Origin: Clitoria ternatea | Lineage: Eukaryota; Streptophyta; Magnoliopsida; Fabales; Fabaceae | Reading direction: 5' to 3' | Length of the DNA stretch: 64,000 nucleotides | Assembly (NCBI GenBank): GCA_037962975.1 | Contig: JAYKXN010000142.1 | Span: 1-64,000, forward strand | Part shown: positions 21,729-36,899 of the stretch, piece by piece | How the letters are laid out: each line of letters begins with the position of its first letter | Numbering within the stretch: position 1 is the first letter of the stretch | The notes under the pieces: generated by a model | Database searches by the model: none | The model's input: only the letters and a program-made list of their open reading frames with translations | Told to the model about the DNA's origin: nothing | Program-made: the position numbers and the translations under genes

Positions 21729-24700
21729 AAACTTGTCAATTAATCTTAGTATACTTTTAAAATTTCATTGAGTAACAAAGAAGAAAGATCAATGATTATT
21801 ACATTTTCCACTAATATAAAAAGTATCAAGATTAATTAATAAAAGTATGTGTTGAAAAACATAATCAATGCACATTGTAAATTGAAAGAAGTCATATAAA
21901 AATTAACATGAAAAATTCTAAAACACATGTCACAAAAAGGATAAGAGAAAATACATTAAAAATTAAGGAAAACTAAAATATATTATTTATATTATTAATT
22001 AATATTAATATATTTTAAATTAAATGCATCAATTAAGAATAATATTTATAAAAATAATAACATATAATTGATATCAAAGATGACTGAATCTATTTAAGAA
22101 TGTTATTTATACAAATAATGATTCATTCATGTTATAAAATGACTAAAAAAAGTTACAGAGACTTCATAAATGGACACGCATGGATGCACGTACGCATGCA
22201 CGAGAATTATTCAATAGTTTCATTGTATGGAATCCAAAACAACCTTGAAAGTATTTATAAACATTGTATAAAACTTTTAAAAAGAAAAGAAGTCTCGCCA
22301 CTAGTTCTTTTTCAATCACCATATTATGTTATTTTATGTTGATTAAGAAATTTAGTTATTTTAGGTAAACATATTAAACTTGTCAATTATTTTTGGTATA
22401 CTTTTAAAATTACATTGAATAATAAGGAAGAAATATCAATGATTATTTCTTATTCCACTGATATAAATATTTTCATGATTATTTATTAACAGTATGTGTT
22501 GAAAAAATAATCAATGCACATTGTAAATTGAAAGAAGTCATATAAAAATTAACAAGAATTCAAAAACCCGTCACATAAAAAGGATAAAAGAAAATACATT
22601 AAAAACTAAGGAAAAATAAAATATATTATTTATATTTTTCATTAATATTAATATATTTTAAATTAAGTGCATCAATTAAGACTTGATGTGACCCCTTACG
22701 CGATTCTCTTACTAAATAAACCTTAAAATATAAAAGAATATTATTATTAATAATATATAATTTGTTAATTCTTTTTGTCAGATTCTTTTACTATCGATCT
22801 TTACGATCAATAAACAGAAAAAGGGAATTAATCAACTTCTATTGATAATTGATAGCAAAAGTGAGAGAATTCTAATCAAGAATAATATTTATAAAAATAA
22901 TAACATATAATTGATATCAAAGATGACTGAATCCATTTAAGAATGCTATTTGTACAAAGAATGATTCATTGAAGTCATTAAACGAATAAAGAAACTCAAA
23001 AAAACTACATAAATGGACACACATGCATGGACGCACGTACGCATGCATGAAAATTATTTCGTAGTTTCATTGTATCGACTCCAAAACAACATTGAATGTA
23101 TTTATAAATATTGTTTAAAACTTTTAAAAAGAAAAGAAGTCTCACCACTAGTGCTTTTTCTATCACCATATTATGTTATTTTATGTTGATTAAGAAATTT
23201 ATTTATTATAGATAAACATATTAAACTTGTCAACTATTTTTGATATACTTTTTAAATTATATTGAATAATAAACAAGAAAAATCAATGATTATTTCATAT
23301 TCTACTGATATAAATATTATCAAGCTTAATTTATAAGAGTATGTATTTAAAAAAGGATAAGAGAAAATACATTAAAAATTAAGAAAAAATAAAATATATT
23401 ATTTATAGTTTTAATTAATATTAATATATTTTAAATTAAATGCATCAACTAAGACTTGGTATGATCCTTTACGCAATTCTCTTACTAAATAAACCTTAAA
23501 AAATGAAAGAATATAATTATTAATAATATATAATTTGTTAATTATTTTTGTCTGATTCTTTTACTATTGATCTTTACTATCAATAAATGGAAAAGGGAAT
23601 TCATCATCTTCTATTGATAATTGATAGCAAAAGTAAGAGAATCTAATTAAGAATAAAATTTATAAAATAATAACATATAATTGATATCAAAGATGACTAA
23701 CTCCATTTAAGAAGGATATTTGTAAAAATAATGATCATTCTGGTTATAAAATGACTAAAAAAACTCACAAAGACTTCACAAATGCACACGCATGCATGGA
23801 CGTACGTACGCACGCATCAAAATTATTAAGTAGTTTTTTTTATAGAATCCAAAACAACATTGAAAGTATTTATAAATATTGTATAAAACTTTTAAAAAGA
23901 AAAGAAGTCTCGCCATTAAGACTAAGGGAAAGTAAAATATATTATTTATATTTTTTTAATATTAATATATTTTAAATTAAATGCATCAATTAAGACTTGA
24001 GTGACTCCTTAAAAAAGATAGAATATAATTATTAATAATATATAATTTGTGAATTATTTTTGTGAGATTCTTTTACTATCGATCTTTACTATCAATAAAT
24101 GGAAAAAGGGGAATTAATCAACCTCTATTGATAATTGATAGCAAAAGAGAGAGAATTCTAATTAAGAATAATATTTATAAAAATAATATTATATAATTGA
24201 TATCAAAGATGACTGAATCCATTTAAGAATGCAATTTGTACAAATAATGATTCATTCACGTCATATAAAACGACTAAAAAACTCACAAAGACTTCATAAA
24301 TGGACACGTATGCTTGGACACACGTACGCATACACAACAATTATTAAGTAGTTTAATTGTATGGAATCCAAAACAACCTTGAAAGTATTTATAAACATTG
24401 TATAAAACTTTTAAAAAGAAAAGAAGTCTCGCCACTAGTTCTTTTTCAATCACCATATTATGTTACTTTATGTTGATTAAGAAATTTAGTTATTTTAGGT
24501 AAACATATTAAACTTGTCAATTATTCTTGGTATACTTTTAAAATTACATTGAAAAATAAGGATGAAATATCAATGATTATTTCATATTCCACTGATATAA
24601 ATATTTTCATGATTATTTATTAACAGTATGTGTTGAAAAAATAATCAATGCACACTGTAAATTGAAAGAAGTCATATAAAAATTAACAAGAATTCAAAAA

Positions 24701-27700
24701 CACGTCTCATAAAAAGGATAAAAGAAAATACATTAAAAACTAAGGAAAAATAAAATATATTATTTATATTTTTTATTAATATTAATATATTTTAAATTAA
24801 GTGCATCAATTAAGACTTGATGTGACCCCTTACGCGATTCTCTTACTAAATAAACCTTAAAAGATAAAAGCATATAATTATTAATAATATATAATTTCTT
24901 AATTCTTTTTGTCAGATTCTTTTACTATCGATCTTTACGATCAATAAATGGAAAAAGGGAATTAATCAACTTCTATTGATAATTGATAGCAAAAGTGAGA
25001 GAATTCTAATCAAGAATAATATTTATAAAAATAATAACATATAATTGATATCAAAGATGACTGAATCCATTTAAGAATGCTATTTGTACAAAGAACGTTT
25101 TATTAAAGTCATTAAACGAATAAAGAAACTCACAAAGACTTCATAAATGGACACGCATGCATGGACGCACGTACGCATGCATGAAAATTATTTCGTAGTT
25201 TCATTGTAAGGAATCCAAAACAACATTGAATGTATTTATAAATATTGTTTAAAATTTTTAAAAAGAAAAGAAGTCTCACCACTAGTGCTTTTTCTATCAC
25301 CATATTATGTTATTTTATGTTGATTAAGAAATTTAGTTATATTAGGTAAATATATTAACTTGTCAATAATTCTTGGTATACTTTTAAAATTACATTGAAT
25401 AATAAACAAGAAGATCAATGATTATTTCATATTCCACTGATATAAATAGTATCAAAATTAATAAATAAAAGTATGTGTTGAAAAAGTAATCAATGCACAC
25501 TGTAAATTGAAAGAAGTCATATAAAAATTAACATGCAAAATTCTAAAACACATGTCATAAAAAGGATAAGAGAAAATACATTAAAGATGAAGGAAAAATA
25601 AAATATATTTTTTATATTTTTAATTAATATTAATTTATTTTAAATTAAATGCATCGATTAAGACTCAGTGTGATCCCTTATGCGATTCTCTTACTAAATA
25701 AACCTTAAAAAATAAAATAATAGAATTATTAATAAAATATAATTTTTTAATTAATTTTGTCACATTCTTTTACTATCGATCTTTACTATCAATAAATGGA
25801 AAAGAGAATTAATCATCTTCTATTGATAATTGATAGTAAAAGAGAGAGAATTCTAAGTAAGAATAATATTTATAAAAATAATAACATATAATTGATATCA
25901 AAGAAGACTGAAGCTATTTAAGAATGCTATTTGTACAAATTAGGATTCATTCACGTCATAAAACGACTAAAAAAACTCACAAAGACTTCATAAATGTACA
26001 CGTATGCTTGGACGCACGTATGCATGCACGAAAATTATTAAGTAGTTTCATTGTATGGAATCCAAAACAGCATTGAAAATATTTATAAATATTGTATAAA
26101 ACTTTTAAAAAGAAAAGAAGAGTCGTCACTAGTGCTTTTTCTCTCACCATATTTTGCTATTTTACGTTGATTAAGAAATTTAGTTATATTAGGTAAACAT
26201 ATTAAACTTATCAATTATTCTTGGTATACTTTTAAAATTACATTGAATAATAAACTAGAAAGATCAATGATTAATAAAAGTATGTGTTGAAAAAATATTC
26301 AATGCACATTGTAAATTGAAAGAAGTCATATGAAAATTAACATGAAAAAGACTAAAACACATGTCATAAAAAGGATAAGAGAAAATACATTGAAAATTAA
26401 GGAAAAATAAAATATATTATTTATAATTTTAATTAATATTAATATATTTTAGATTAAATGCATCAATTAAGACTTGGTGTAATCCCTTACGTGATTCTCT
26501 TACTAAATAAACCTTAAAAAATAAAATAATATAATTATTAATAAAATATAATTTTTTACTTAATTTTTTCATATTCTTTTACTATCAATCTTTACTATCA
26601 ATAAATGGAAAAGGGAATTAATCATCTTCTATTGATAATTGATAGTAAAAGTGAGAGAATGTAAATAAGAATTATATTTATAAAATAATAATATATAATT
26701 GATATCAAAGATGACTAACTCCATTTAAGAATGCTATTTGTAAAAATAATGATTGATTCTTGTTATAAAACGACCAAAAAAAGTTCAAAGACTTCATAAA
26801 AGCACACGTATGCATGGACGCACGTACGCACGCATAAAAGTTTTTAAGTAGTTTCATTGTATGGAATCCAAAACAACATTGAAAGTAATTATAAATATTG
26901 TATAAAACGTTTAAAAAGAACAGAAGTCTCGTCACTAGTGCTTTTTCTATCACCATATTATGTTATTTTATGTTGATTAAGAAATTTAGTTATATTAGGT
27001 AAACATATTAAACTTGTCAATTATTCTTGGTATACTTTTAAAATTACATTGAATAGTAAACAAGAAAGAACAATAATTAATAAAAGTATACGTTGAAAAA
27101 ATATTCAATGCACAATGTAAATTGAAAGAAGTCATATAAAAATTAACATAAACAATTCTAAAATACATGTCATAAAAAGGATAAGAGAAAATACATTAAA
27201 AATTAAGGAAGAATAAAATATATTCTTTATAATTTTAATTAATATTAATATATTTTAAATTAAATGCATCAATTAAGACTTGGTGTAATCCCTTACGCGA
27301 TTCTCTTATTAAATAAACCTTAAAAAATAACATAATATATTTATTAATAATATATAATTCATTAATTATTTTTGTCAGATTCTTTTACTATCGATCTTTA
27401 CTATCAATAAATGGAAAATGGGAATTAATCCACCTTTATTGATAATTGATAGCAAAAGTGAGAGAATTCTAATTAACAATAATACTTATAAAAATAAAAA
27501 TGTATAATTGATATCAAAGATGACTAAATCCATTTTAGAGTGCTATTTGTACAAATAATGATTCATTCACATCATAAAACGACTAAAAAACTCACAAAGA
27601 CTTCATAAATGGACACACATGCATGGACGCGCGTAGTTTCATTGTATTGAATCCAGAAAAACATTGAAAGTATTTATGAATATTGTTTAAAACTTTTAAA

Positions 27701-29418
27701 AAGAAAAGAAGTCTCGCCACTAGAGCTTTTTCTATCACCATATTATGTTATTTTATGTTGATTAAGAAATTTAGTTATTTTACATAAACATATTAAACTT
27801 CTCAATTATTCTTGGTATACTTTTAAAATTACACTGAATAACAAAAAAGAAAGGTCAATGATTATTTCATATTCCACTGATATAGTAGTATCAAGATTAA
27901 TTAATAAGAGTATATATTGAAAACAATAATCAATGCGCATTGTAAATTGAAAGAAGTCATGTAAAAATGAACATGAAAAATTCTAAAACACATGTCATAA
28001 AAAGGATAAGAGAAGGTACATTAAAAACTAAGGAAAAATAAAATATATGATTTATATTTTTAATTAATATTAATATATTTTAAATTAAATGCATCAACTA
28101 AGACTTGGTGTGATCCCTTACGCGATTCTCTTACTAAATAAACCTTAAAAAATATAAAAGAATATAATTATTAATTATTTTTGTCAGATTCTTTTACTAT
28201 CGATCTTTTGTATTAATAAATGGAAAAAGGGAATTAATCAACCTCTATTGATAATTGATAGCAAAAGTGAAGGAATTCTAATTAAGAATAATATTTATAA
28301 ATATACTAACATATAATTGATATCAAAGATGACTGAATCCATTTAAGAATGCTGTTTGTGAAAATAATGATTCATTCACGTCATAAAACGACTAAAAAAA
28401 CTCACTAAGACTTTATAAATGGACACGTATGCTTGGACGCACGTACGCATGCACGAAAGTTATTAAGTAGTTTCATTGTATGGAATCCAAAAAAACGTTG
28501 AAAGTATTTTTAAATATTGTATTAAACTTTTAAAAAGAAAACTAAAACATTGTATTGAATCCAAAAAAACATTAAAAGTATTTCTAAAACATACTTCATA
28601 AAAAGGATAAGAGAAAATATATTAAAAATTAAGGAAAATTAAAACATATTATTTATATTTTTAATTAATATTAATATATTTTAAATTAAATCAATCAATT
28701 AAGACTGAGTGTGATCCCTTATGCGATTCTCTTACTAAATAAACCTTAAAAAATAAAAGAATATAATTATTAATAATATATAATTTGTTAATTAATTTAG
28801 TCACATTCTTTTACTATCAATCTTTACTATCAATAAATGGAAAATGGAATCAATCATCTTCTATTGATAATTGATAACAAAAGTGAGAGAATCTAATTAA
28901 AATATTTATAAAAATAATAACATATAATTGATACCAAAGATGACTAACTCCATTTAAGAATGCTATTTGTAAAAATAATGACTCATTCAAGTCATTAAAC
29001 GACTAAAAAGACTCACAAATACTTTATCAATGCACACGCATCCATGGACGAACGTACGCACGATTTCATCGTATGGAATCCAAAACAACATTAAATGTAT
29101 TTATAAATATTGTATAAAACTTTAAAAAAAAAAGAAATCTCGTCACTAGTTCTTTTTCTAACACCATATTATGATATTTTATGTTGATTAAGAAATTTAG
29201 TTATTTTAGGTAAACATATTAAACTTGTCAATTATGCTTGGAATACTTTAAAAATTCCATTGAGTAATAAAGAAGAAAGATAAATGATTATTACATATTC
29301 CACTAATATGAATAGTATCAAGATTAATTAATAAAAGTATGTGTTGAAAAACATAATCAATACACACTGTAAATTGAAAGAAGTCATATAAAAATTAACA
29401 TGAAAAATTCTAAAACAC

Positions 29419-30863
29419 ATATCAAAAAAAGGATAAGAGAAAATACACTAAAAATTAAGGAAAAATAAATATATTATTTATATTATTAAATAATATTAAT
29501 ATATTTTAAATTAAGTGCATCAACTAAGACTTGGTGTGATCCCTTACGCGCTTCTCTTCCTAAATAAACCTTAAAAAAGAATATAATTATTAATAATATA
29601 CAATTCGTTAATTAATTTTGTCACATTCTTTTACTATCAATCTTTACTATCAATAAATGGAAAAGGGAATTAATCAACTTCTATTGATAATTGATAGTAA
29701 AAGTGAGAGAATTCTAATGTTATAAAACGGCTACAAAAACTTACAATGACTTCATAAATGGACACGCATGGATGGACTCACGTACGCATGCACGAAAATT
29801 ATTAAGTCGTTTCATTGCATGGAATCCAAAACAACATTGAAAGTATCTATAAATATTGTATAAAACCTTTAAAAAGAAAATAAGTCTCGCCACTAGTGCT
29901 TTTTCTATCACCATATTCTGTTAATTTATGTTGATTAAGAAATTTAATTATTTTAGGTAAACATATTAAACTTGTCAATTATTCTTGGTATACTTTTAAA
30001 ATTACATTGAATAATAAAGAAGAAAGATCAATGATTATTTCATATTCCTCTAATATAAATAGTATCAAGATTAATTTTTAAAAGTATGTGTTAAAAAAAT
30101 AATCAATGCACATTGTAAATTGAAAAAAGTCATATAAAAATTAACATGAAAAATTCTAAAACACATGTCATAAAAAGGATAAGAGAAAATACATTAAAAA
30201 TTAAGGAAAAATAAAATATATTAATTACTTTGTGTCATCGCTTACGCAATTCTCTTTCAAAATAAACCTTAAAAAAAGAATATAATTATTAATAATATAT
30301 AATTTGTTAATTAATTTTGTCACATTCTTTTACTATCAATCTTTACTATCAATAAATGGAAAAGGGAATTAATCAACTTCTATTGATAATTGATAGTAAA
30401 AGTGAGAGAATTCTAATGTTATAAAACGACTAAAAAAACTTACAAAGACCTCATAAATGGACATGCATGGATGGACGCACATACGCATGCACGAAAATTA
30501 TTAAGTAGTTTCATTGTATGGAATCCAAAACAACATTAAAAGTATTTATAAATATTGTATAAAACTTTTAAAAAGAAAAGAAATCTCGCCACTATTGCAT
30601 TTTCTATCACCGTATTCTGTTAATTTATGTTGATTAAGAAATTTAGTTATTTTTTGTACACATATTAGACTTGTCAATTATTCTTGGCATACTTTTAAAA
30701 TTACATTGAATAATAAAGAAGAAAGATCAATGATTATTTCGTATTCTATTGATATAAGTAGTATAAAGATTAATTTTTAAGAGTATGTGTTAAAAAAATA
30801 ATCAATGCACATTGTAAATTGAAAGAAGTCATATAAAAATTAACATGAAAAATTCTAAAACAC
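29419..30863. repeat. Two adjacent A monomers sharing one deletion
   Basis: In both monomers AGAGAATTCTAATG is followed directly by TTATAAAACG (about 29707-29728 and 30407-30428). This skips the segment holding TTGATATCAA and AATGCTATTTG. The shared breakpoint shows that one already deleted monomer was copied as a unit of about 700 bp. The second member has in addition lost part of its 5' region near 30220. Confidence 0.8.
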
Positions 30864-32438
30864 ATGTCATAAAAAGGATAAGAGACAACACATTAAAAAT
30901 TAAGGAAAAAATATATTATTTATATTTTTAATTAATATTAATATATTTTAAATTAAATGCATTAATTAAGACTTGTGTGATCCCTTACACGATTCTCTTA
31001 CTAAATAAACCTTAAAAAATTAAAGAATATAATTAATAATAATATATAGTTTGTTAATTAATTTTGTCACATTCTTTTACTATCGATCTTTACTATCAAT
31101 AAATGGAAAAAGGAATTCATCATCTTCAATTGATAATTGATAGCAAAAGTGAGAAAGTCTAATTAAGAATAATATTTATAAAATAATAACATATAATTGA
31201 TATCAAAGATGACTAACTTCATTTAAGAATGCTATTTGTAAAAATAATGATCATTTTGGTTATAAAACGACTAAAAAACTCACAAAGACTTCATAAATGC
31301 ACACACATGCATGGACGCACGTACACACGCATAAAAATTATTAAGTAGTTTCATTCTATGGAATCTAGAACAACATTGAAAGTATTTATAAATATTGTAT
31401 AAAACTTTTAAAAAAAAAAGAAGTCTCGCTACTAGTTCTTTTTCTATCACTATATTATGTTATTTTATGTTGAGTAAGAAATTTAGTTATTTTAGGTAAA
31501 CATATTAAACTTATTCTTGGCATAGTTTTAAAATTATGTTGAATAATAGGATGAAAGAACAATGATTACTTATATTTTTAATTAATATTCTATATTTATA
31601 TAAAAATTAACAAGAAAAATTCTAAAACACATGTCATAAAATATATTATTTATATTTTTAATTAATATTATATATTTTAAATTACATACATCAATTAAGA
31701 CCTGATGTGAACCCTTACGCGATTCTCTTACTAAATAAACCTTAAAAATAAAACAATATAATTATTAATAATATATAATTTGTTAATTATATTTGTCAGA
31801 TTCCTTTACTATCGATCTTTACTATCAATAAATTTAAAAAGGGAACTAATCAACCTCTATTGATAATTGATAGTAAAAGTGAAAGAATTCTAATTAATAA
31901 TGTTATTTATAAAAATAATAACATATCATTGATATCAAAGATAACTGAATCCATTTAAGAATGCTATTTGTACAAATAATGATTCATTCACATCATAAAA
32001 CGACTAAAAAAACTCATAAAGACTTTATAAATGGACACATATGCTTGGACGCACGTACGCACACATGAAAATTATTAAGTAGTGTCATTGTATGGACTCC
32101 AAAACAACATTGAAAGTATTTATAAATATTGTATAAAACTTATAAAAAGAAAAGAAGTCTCGCCACTAGTACTTTTTCTATCATCATATTATGTTATATT
32201 ATGTTGATTAACAAATTTAGTTAATTTAGGTAAATATATTAAACTTGTCAATTATTCTTGGTATACTTTTAAAATTACATTGAATAATAAAGAAGAAAGA
32301 TCAATAATTATTTCATATTCCATTGATATAAATAGTATCAAGATTAATTAATAAGAGTATGTGTTGAAAAAAATAATCAATGTACATCGTAAATTGAAAG
32401 AAGTCATATAAAAATTAACATGAAAAATTCTAAAACAC

Positions 32439-34136
32439 ATGTCATAAAATGGATAAGAGAAAATACATTAAAAATTAAGGAAAAATAAATATATTATTTA
32501 TATTTTTAATTAATATTAATATATTTTAAATTAAATGCATCAATTAAGACTTGATGTGACCCCTTACACGATTCTCTTACTAAATAAACATCAAAAAATA
32601 AAAGAATATAATAATTAATAATATATAATTTGTTAATTAATTTTATCACATTCTTTTACTATTGATCTTTACTATCAATAAATGGAAAAGGGAATTAATC
32701 ATCTTCTATTGATAATTGATAGCAAAAGTGAGAGAATCTAATTAAGAATAATATTTATAAAAATAATAACATATAATTGATATCAAAGATGACTAACTCC
32801 ATTCAAGAATGCTATTTGTAACAATAATGATTCATTCTGGTTATAAAACAACTAAAAAGACTCACATAGACCTCACAAATGCACACACATGCATGGATAC
32901 ACATACACACGCATGAAAATTATTAAGTAGTTTCATTGTATGGAATCCAAAACAACATTGAAAGTATTTATAAATATTGTATAAAACTTTTAAAAAAGAA
33001 AAGAAGTCCCGCCACTAGTGCGTTTTGTATCACCATATTATGTTATTTTATGTTGATTAAGAAATTTAGTTATTTTAGGTAAACATGTTAAACTTATCAA
33101 TTATTCTTGTGTTACTTTTAAAATTACATTGAATAATAGAGAATAAAGATCAATGATTATTTCATATTCCACTGATATAAATAGTATCAAGATTATTTAA
33201 TAAGAGTATATGTTGAAAAAAATAATCAATGCACATTGTAAAATTAAAAAAGTCATATATAAATAAACATAAAAAATACTGAAACACATGTCATAAAAAG
33301 GATAAGAGAAAATACATTAAAAACTAAGGAAAAATAAAATATATGATTTATATTTTTAATTAATATTAATATATTTTAAATTAAATGCATCAATTAAGAC
33401 TTGATGTGACCCCTTACACGATTCTCTTACTAAATAAACCTCAAAAAATAAAAGAATATAATAATTAATAATATATAATTTATTAATTAATTTTATCACA
33501 TTCATTTACTATCAATCTTTACTATCAATAACTGGAAAAGGGAACTAATCATCTTCTTTTGATAATTGATAGCAAAAGTAAGAGAATCTAATTAAGAATA
33601 ATATCTATAAAAATAGTAACATATAATTGATATCAAAGATGACTAACTCCATTTAAGAATGCTATTTGTAACAATAATGATTCATTCTAGTTATAAAACA
33701 AGTAAAAAGACTCACATAGACTTCATAAATGCACACGCATGCATGGATGCACGTACGCACGCATGAAAATTATTAAGTAGTTTCATTGTATGGAATCCAA
33801 AACAACATTGAAAGTATTTATAAATATTGTATAAAACTTTTAAAAAGAAAAGAAGTCTCGCCACTAGTGCGTTTTCTATCACCATATTATGTTATTTTAT
33901 GTTGATTAAGAAATTTAGTTATTTTAGGTAAACATCTTAAACTTATCAATTATTCTTGTGTTACTTTTAAAATTACATTGAATAATAGAGAATAAAGATC
34001 AATGATTATTTCATATTCCACTGATATAAATAGTATTAAGATTATTTAATAAGAGTATATGTTGAAAAAAATAATCAATGCACATTGTAAAATTAAAGAA
34101 GTCATATAAAAATAAACATAAAAAATACTAAAACAC
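32439..34136. repeat. Very recent A monomer duplication (849 + 849 bp)
   Basis: Two consecutive monomers of equal length share rare variants absent from most others: CCCCTTACACGATTCTC, AATATAATAATTAATAATA, ATTCTTGTGTTACTTTTAAA and TAATAGAGAATAAAGATC. They are the closest pair of neighbours in the block, which fits single-monomer unequal exchange. Confidence 0.75.
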
Positions 34137-34873
34137 ATGTCATAAAAAGGATAAGAGAAAATACATTAAAAATTAAGGAAAAATAAAATATATTATTTAT
34201 ATTTTTAATTAATTTTAATATATTTTAAATTAAATGCATCAATTAAGACTTGGTGTGATCACTTACGCGATTCTCTTACTAAATAAACCTTAAAAATAAA
34301 AGAATATAATTATTAATAATATATAATTTGTTTATTAATTTTATCACATTCTTTTACTATTTATCTTTGCTATCGATAAAGCGAAAAGGGAATTAATCGT
34401 CTTCTATTGATAACTGGTAGCAAAAGTGAGAGAATCTAATTAAGAATAATATTTATAAAAATATTAACATATAATTGATATCAAAGATAACTAACTCCAT
34501 TTAAGAATGGTATTAGTAAAAATAATGATTCATTCTGGTTATAAAATGACTAAAAAAACTCCCAAAGACTTCATAAATGCACACGCATGCATGGACGCAC
34601 GTACACATGCATGAAAATTATTAAGTAGTTTCATTGTATGGAATCCAAAACAACATTGAAAGTATTTATAAATATTGTATAAAACTTTTAAAAGGAAAAG
34701 AAGTTTTGCCACTAGTGCTTTTTTTATCACCATATTATGTTATTTTATGTTGATTAAGAAATTTAGTTATTTTAGGTAAACATATTAAACTTGTCAATTA
34801 TGGTTGGAATACTTTAAAAATTCCATTGAGTAATAAAGAAGAAAGATCAATGATTATTACATATTCCACTGAT

Positions 34874-35130
34874 ATATAGGTACTGACCCATCTTTATAAT
34901 CTAAAAACAAATCATATAGAATAACAACTGAATAATTTTAAATATTATAAATTAAAATTTAAAATAGTTATTGTAATTGTTTTTATAATTATTAATATAT
35001 AGGTACTGACCCATCTTTGAAATCTAAATATATGATGGATTTTTAAATCAATTATAGATATAGATACGTGATGAAATATGATAGTAAAGTTTTTAAGATA
35101 GTAAAGTAATACATATATGATGGATTTGCA
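34874..35130. other. Scrambled A-to-B seam, copy 1
   Basis: Family A ends at CCACTGATATA and is followed by B pieces out of order. First comes GGTACTGACCCATCTTTATAA to about 34992. Then the same GGTACTGACCCATCTTTGAAA restarts at 35002, runs about 25 bp and jumps to TATGATGGATTTTTAAATC at 35031. At 35083 it moves back to AGTAAAGTTTTTAAG, and TGATGGATTTGCAAATC is read a second time at about 35118. From there B continues normally. Two short direct repeats and three jumps within 260 bp look like replication template switching or microhomology-mediated repair. Confidence 0.8.
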
Positions 35131-36868
35131 AATCAATTATAGATATAGATACGTGACTAAATATGATTCTCAGATATATCTTAGTATTTCTTCACATAAG
35201 ACTTATTTTGTAAATACTTATTATTTGAATTTAATAATTCTAACATTCTAAAATTGGCCATCAAAATATAGTCTAAGGTTTAGCTCTTTAGTGCTAAAAA
35301 TCAGATTTAAACTTCAATAACAAATTTTCAATATGATTGTGAGTTCAAGAATTCTTTGAAACCCCTGAAAATTTTATATAGAAATTACTTCTTTGATGAA
35401 AACTAATAGATGAAGCATTTTCAAAGCTCGTGTAGTCCATTTAAATGCTAATTTTGAGCTCAAATTATGTTGAGTTATGATCTTTTAAAGCTCAATTTAT
35501 ATATTGTTTGTTCCTTAATATGTCGGTACTAACTCATCTTTAAAATCTAAAAACAAAACATATAGAATAACAACTTAATAATTTTACAATATTATAAAAT
35601 TAAAATTAAATATAGTTATGGTAATTGCTTTTATATTATACTAGTTAAACTTTGGAAATCATAGTGACCTAATAGACATTATAAATTTAGCTAAATAGAC
35701 TTCATAAGCAAACCATAGGATAATTTCACTGAGAGAAAAAATATGGTTGTGTTGTGAGGCAATGTTGACAGTATATGCGTAGGCTATGATGAGTGACACC
35801 ACTATTTAGAGTAAAAAGGAAAGGACTTTATTTTCTTGTGTTTGAAGAGTAATATAGAGAACCATTTTTAAAAAGTTTAATATGTAGTTAATCTTAATGT
35901 TTTATAAGTTTGACTTCTTAAACCTATTAAATGTTATTATTATGTCTTTACTCATATATATATATATTGTGTGTACACATTAATATTTCATTTGTAAATC
36001 AATGTTCTAAAATTTATGGTAAAGTTTTTATATAGTAAAGTAACATATAAATGATGGATTTGCAAATCAATTATAGATATAGATACGTGATTAGATATGT
36101 TTCTCAGATATTTCTTAATATTTCTTCACATAAGACTTGTTTTGTAAATACTTATTATTTGAATTTAATAATTCCAACATTCTAAAATTAGCCATCAAAA
36201 TATACGCTAAGGTTTAGCTCTTTAGTGCTAAAAATCAAATTCAAACTTCAATAACGAATTTTCAATATGATTGTGAGTTCAAGAATTCTTTAAAACCCTT
36301 AGAAATTTTATTTAGGAATTACTTATTTGATGAAAACTAATAGATGAAGCATTTCCAAAGATTGTGTAGTCTATTTAAATGCTAATTTTGAGCTCAAATT
36401 ATGTTTAGTTATGATCTTTTAAAGCTTAATTTAGATATTGTTTGTTCCTTAATAAGTGAGTACTGACTCATCTTTGAAATCTAAAAACAAAACATATAAA
36501 ATAACAACTTAATAATTTTTAAATATTATAAAATCAAAATTGAATATAATTATGGTAATTGTTTTTGAAATCATAATGACCTAATAGACATTATAAATTT
36601 AGCTAAATAGACTTGATAAGCAAACCTTAGGACAATTACACTGAAAGAATAAATATGGTTGTGTTGTGAGGCAATGTTGACAACATATGTGTAGGCTATG
36701 ATGAGGGACACGCCTATTTAGAGTAAAAAAGAAAGGACTTCATTTTCTTGTTTTTGAAGAGTAATATAGAGAACCATTTTTAAAAAGTTATATACGTAGT
36801 TAATCTTCATGTTTTATAAGTTTGACTTCTTCTTAAACCTATTAAATGTTATTATTATGTTCTTTACT

Positions 36869-36899
<31 letters not shown>

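Larger units (their letters stand above)
21728..34873. repeat. Satellite family A (A-II), block A1 (~16 monomers, many truncated)
   Basis: Monomer anchors fall near 21927, 22567, 23347, 23910, 24702, 25552, 26361, 27167, 27992, 28591, 29419, 30165, 30864, 31631, 32439, 33288 and 34137. Spacing varies from about 560 to 850 bp because several monomers carry internal deletions: the one at 21927 lacks its second quarter, those near 23347 and 23910 lack their starts, and 27992 and 31631 are shortened. All read the A-II version (AAGTAGTTTCATTGTATGG). No transposon or gene is visible. Confidence 0.93.
8526..35425. repeat. 26.9-kb higher-order unit 1
   Basis: Contains a B block, the CACTA insertion, an A block and a scrambled A/B seam. 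The whole stretch is repeated in the same order and orientation at 35426-62345. The offset changes only in small steps (about 26,898-26,920) caused by microsatellite length changes and one 16-bp duplication. From about 11.9 kb rightward the two copies are nearly identical; left of that they differ noticeably more. Confidence 0.93.
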
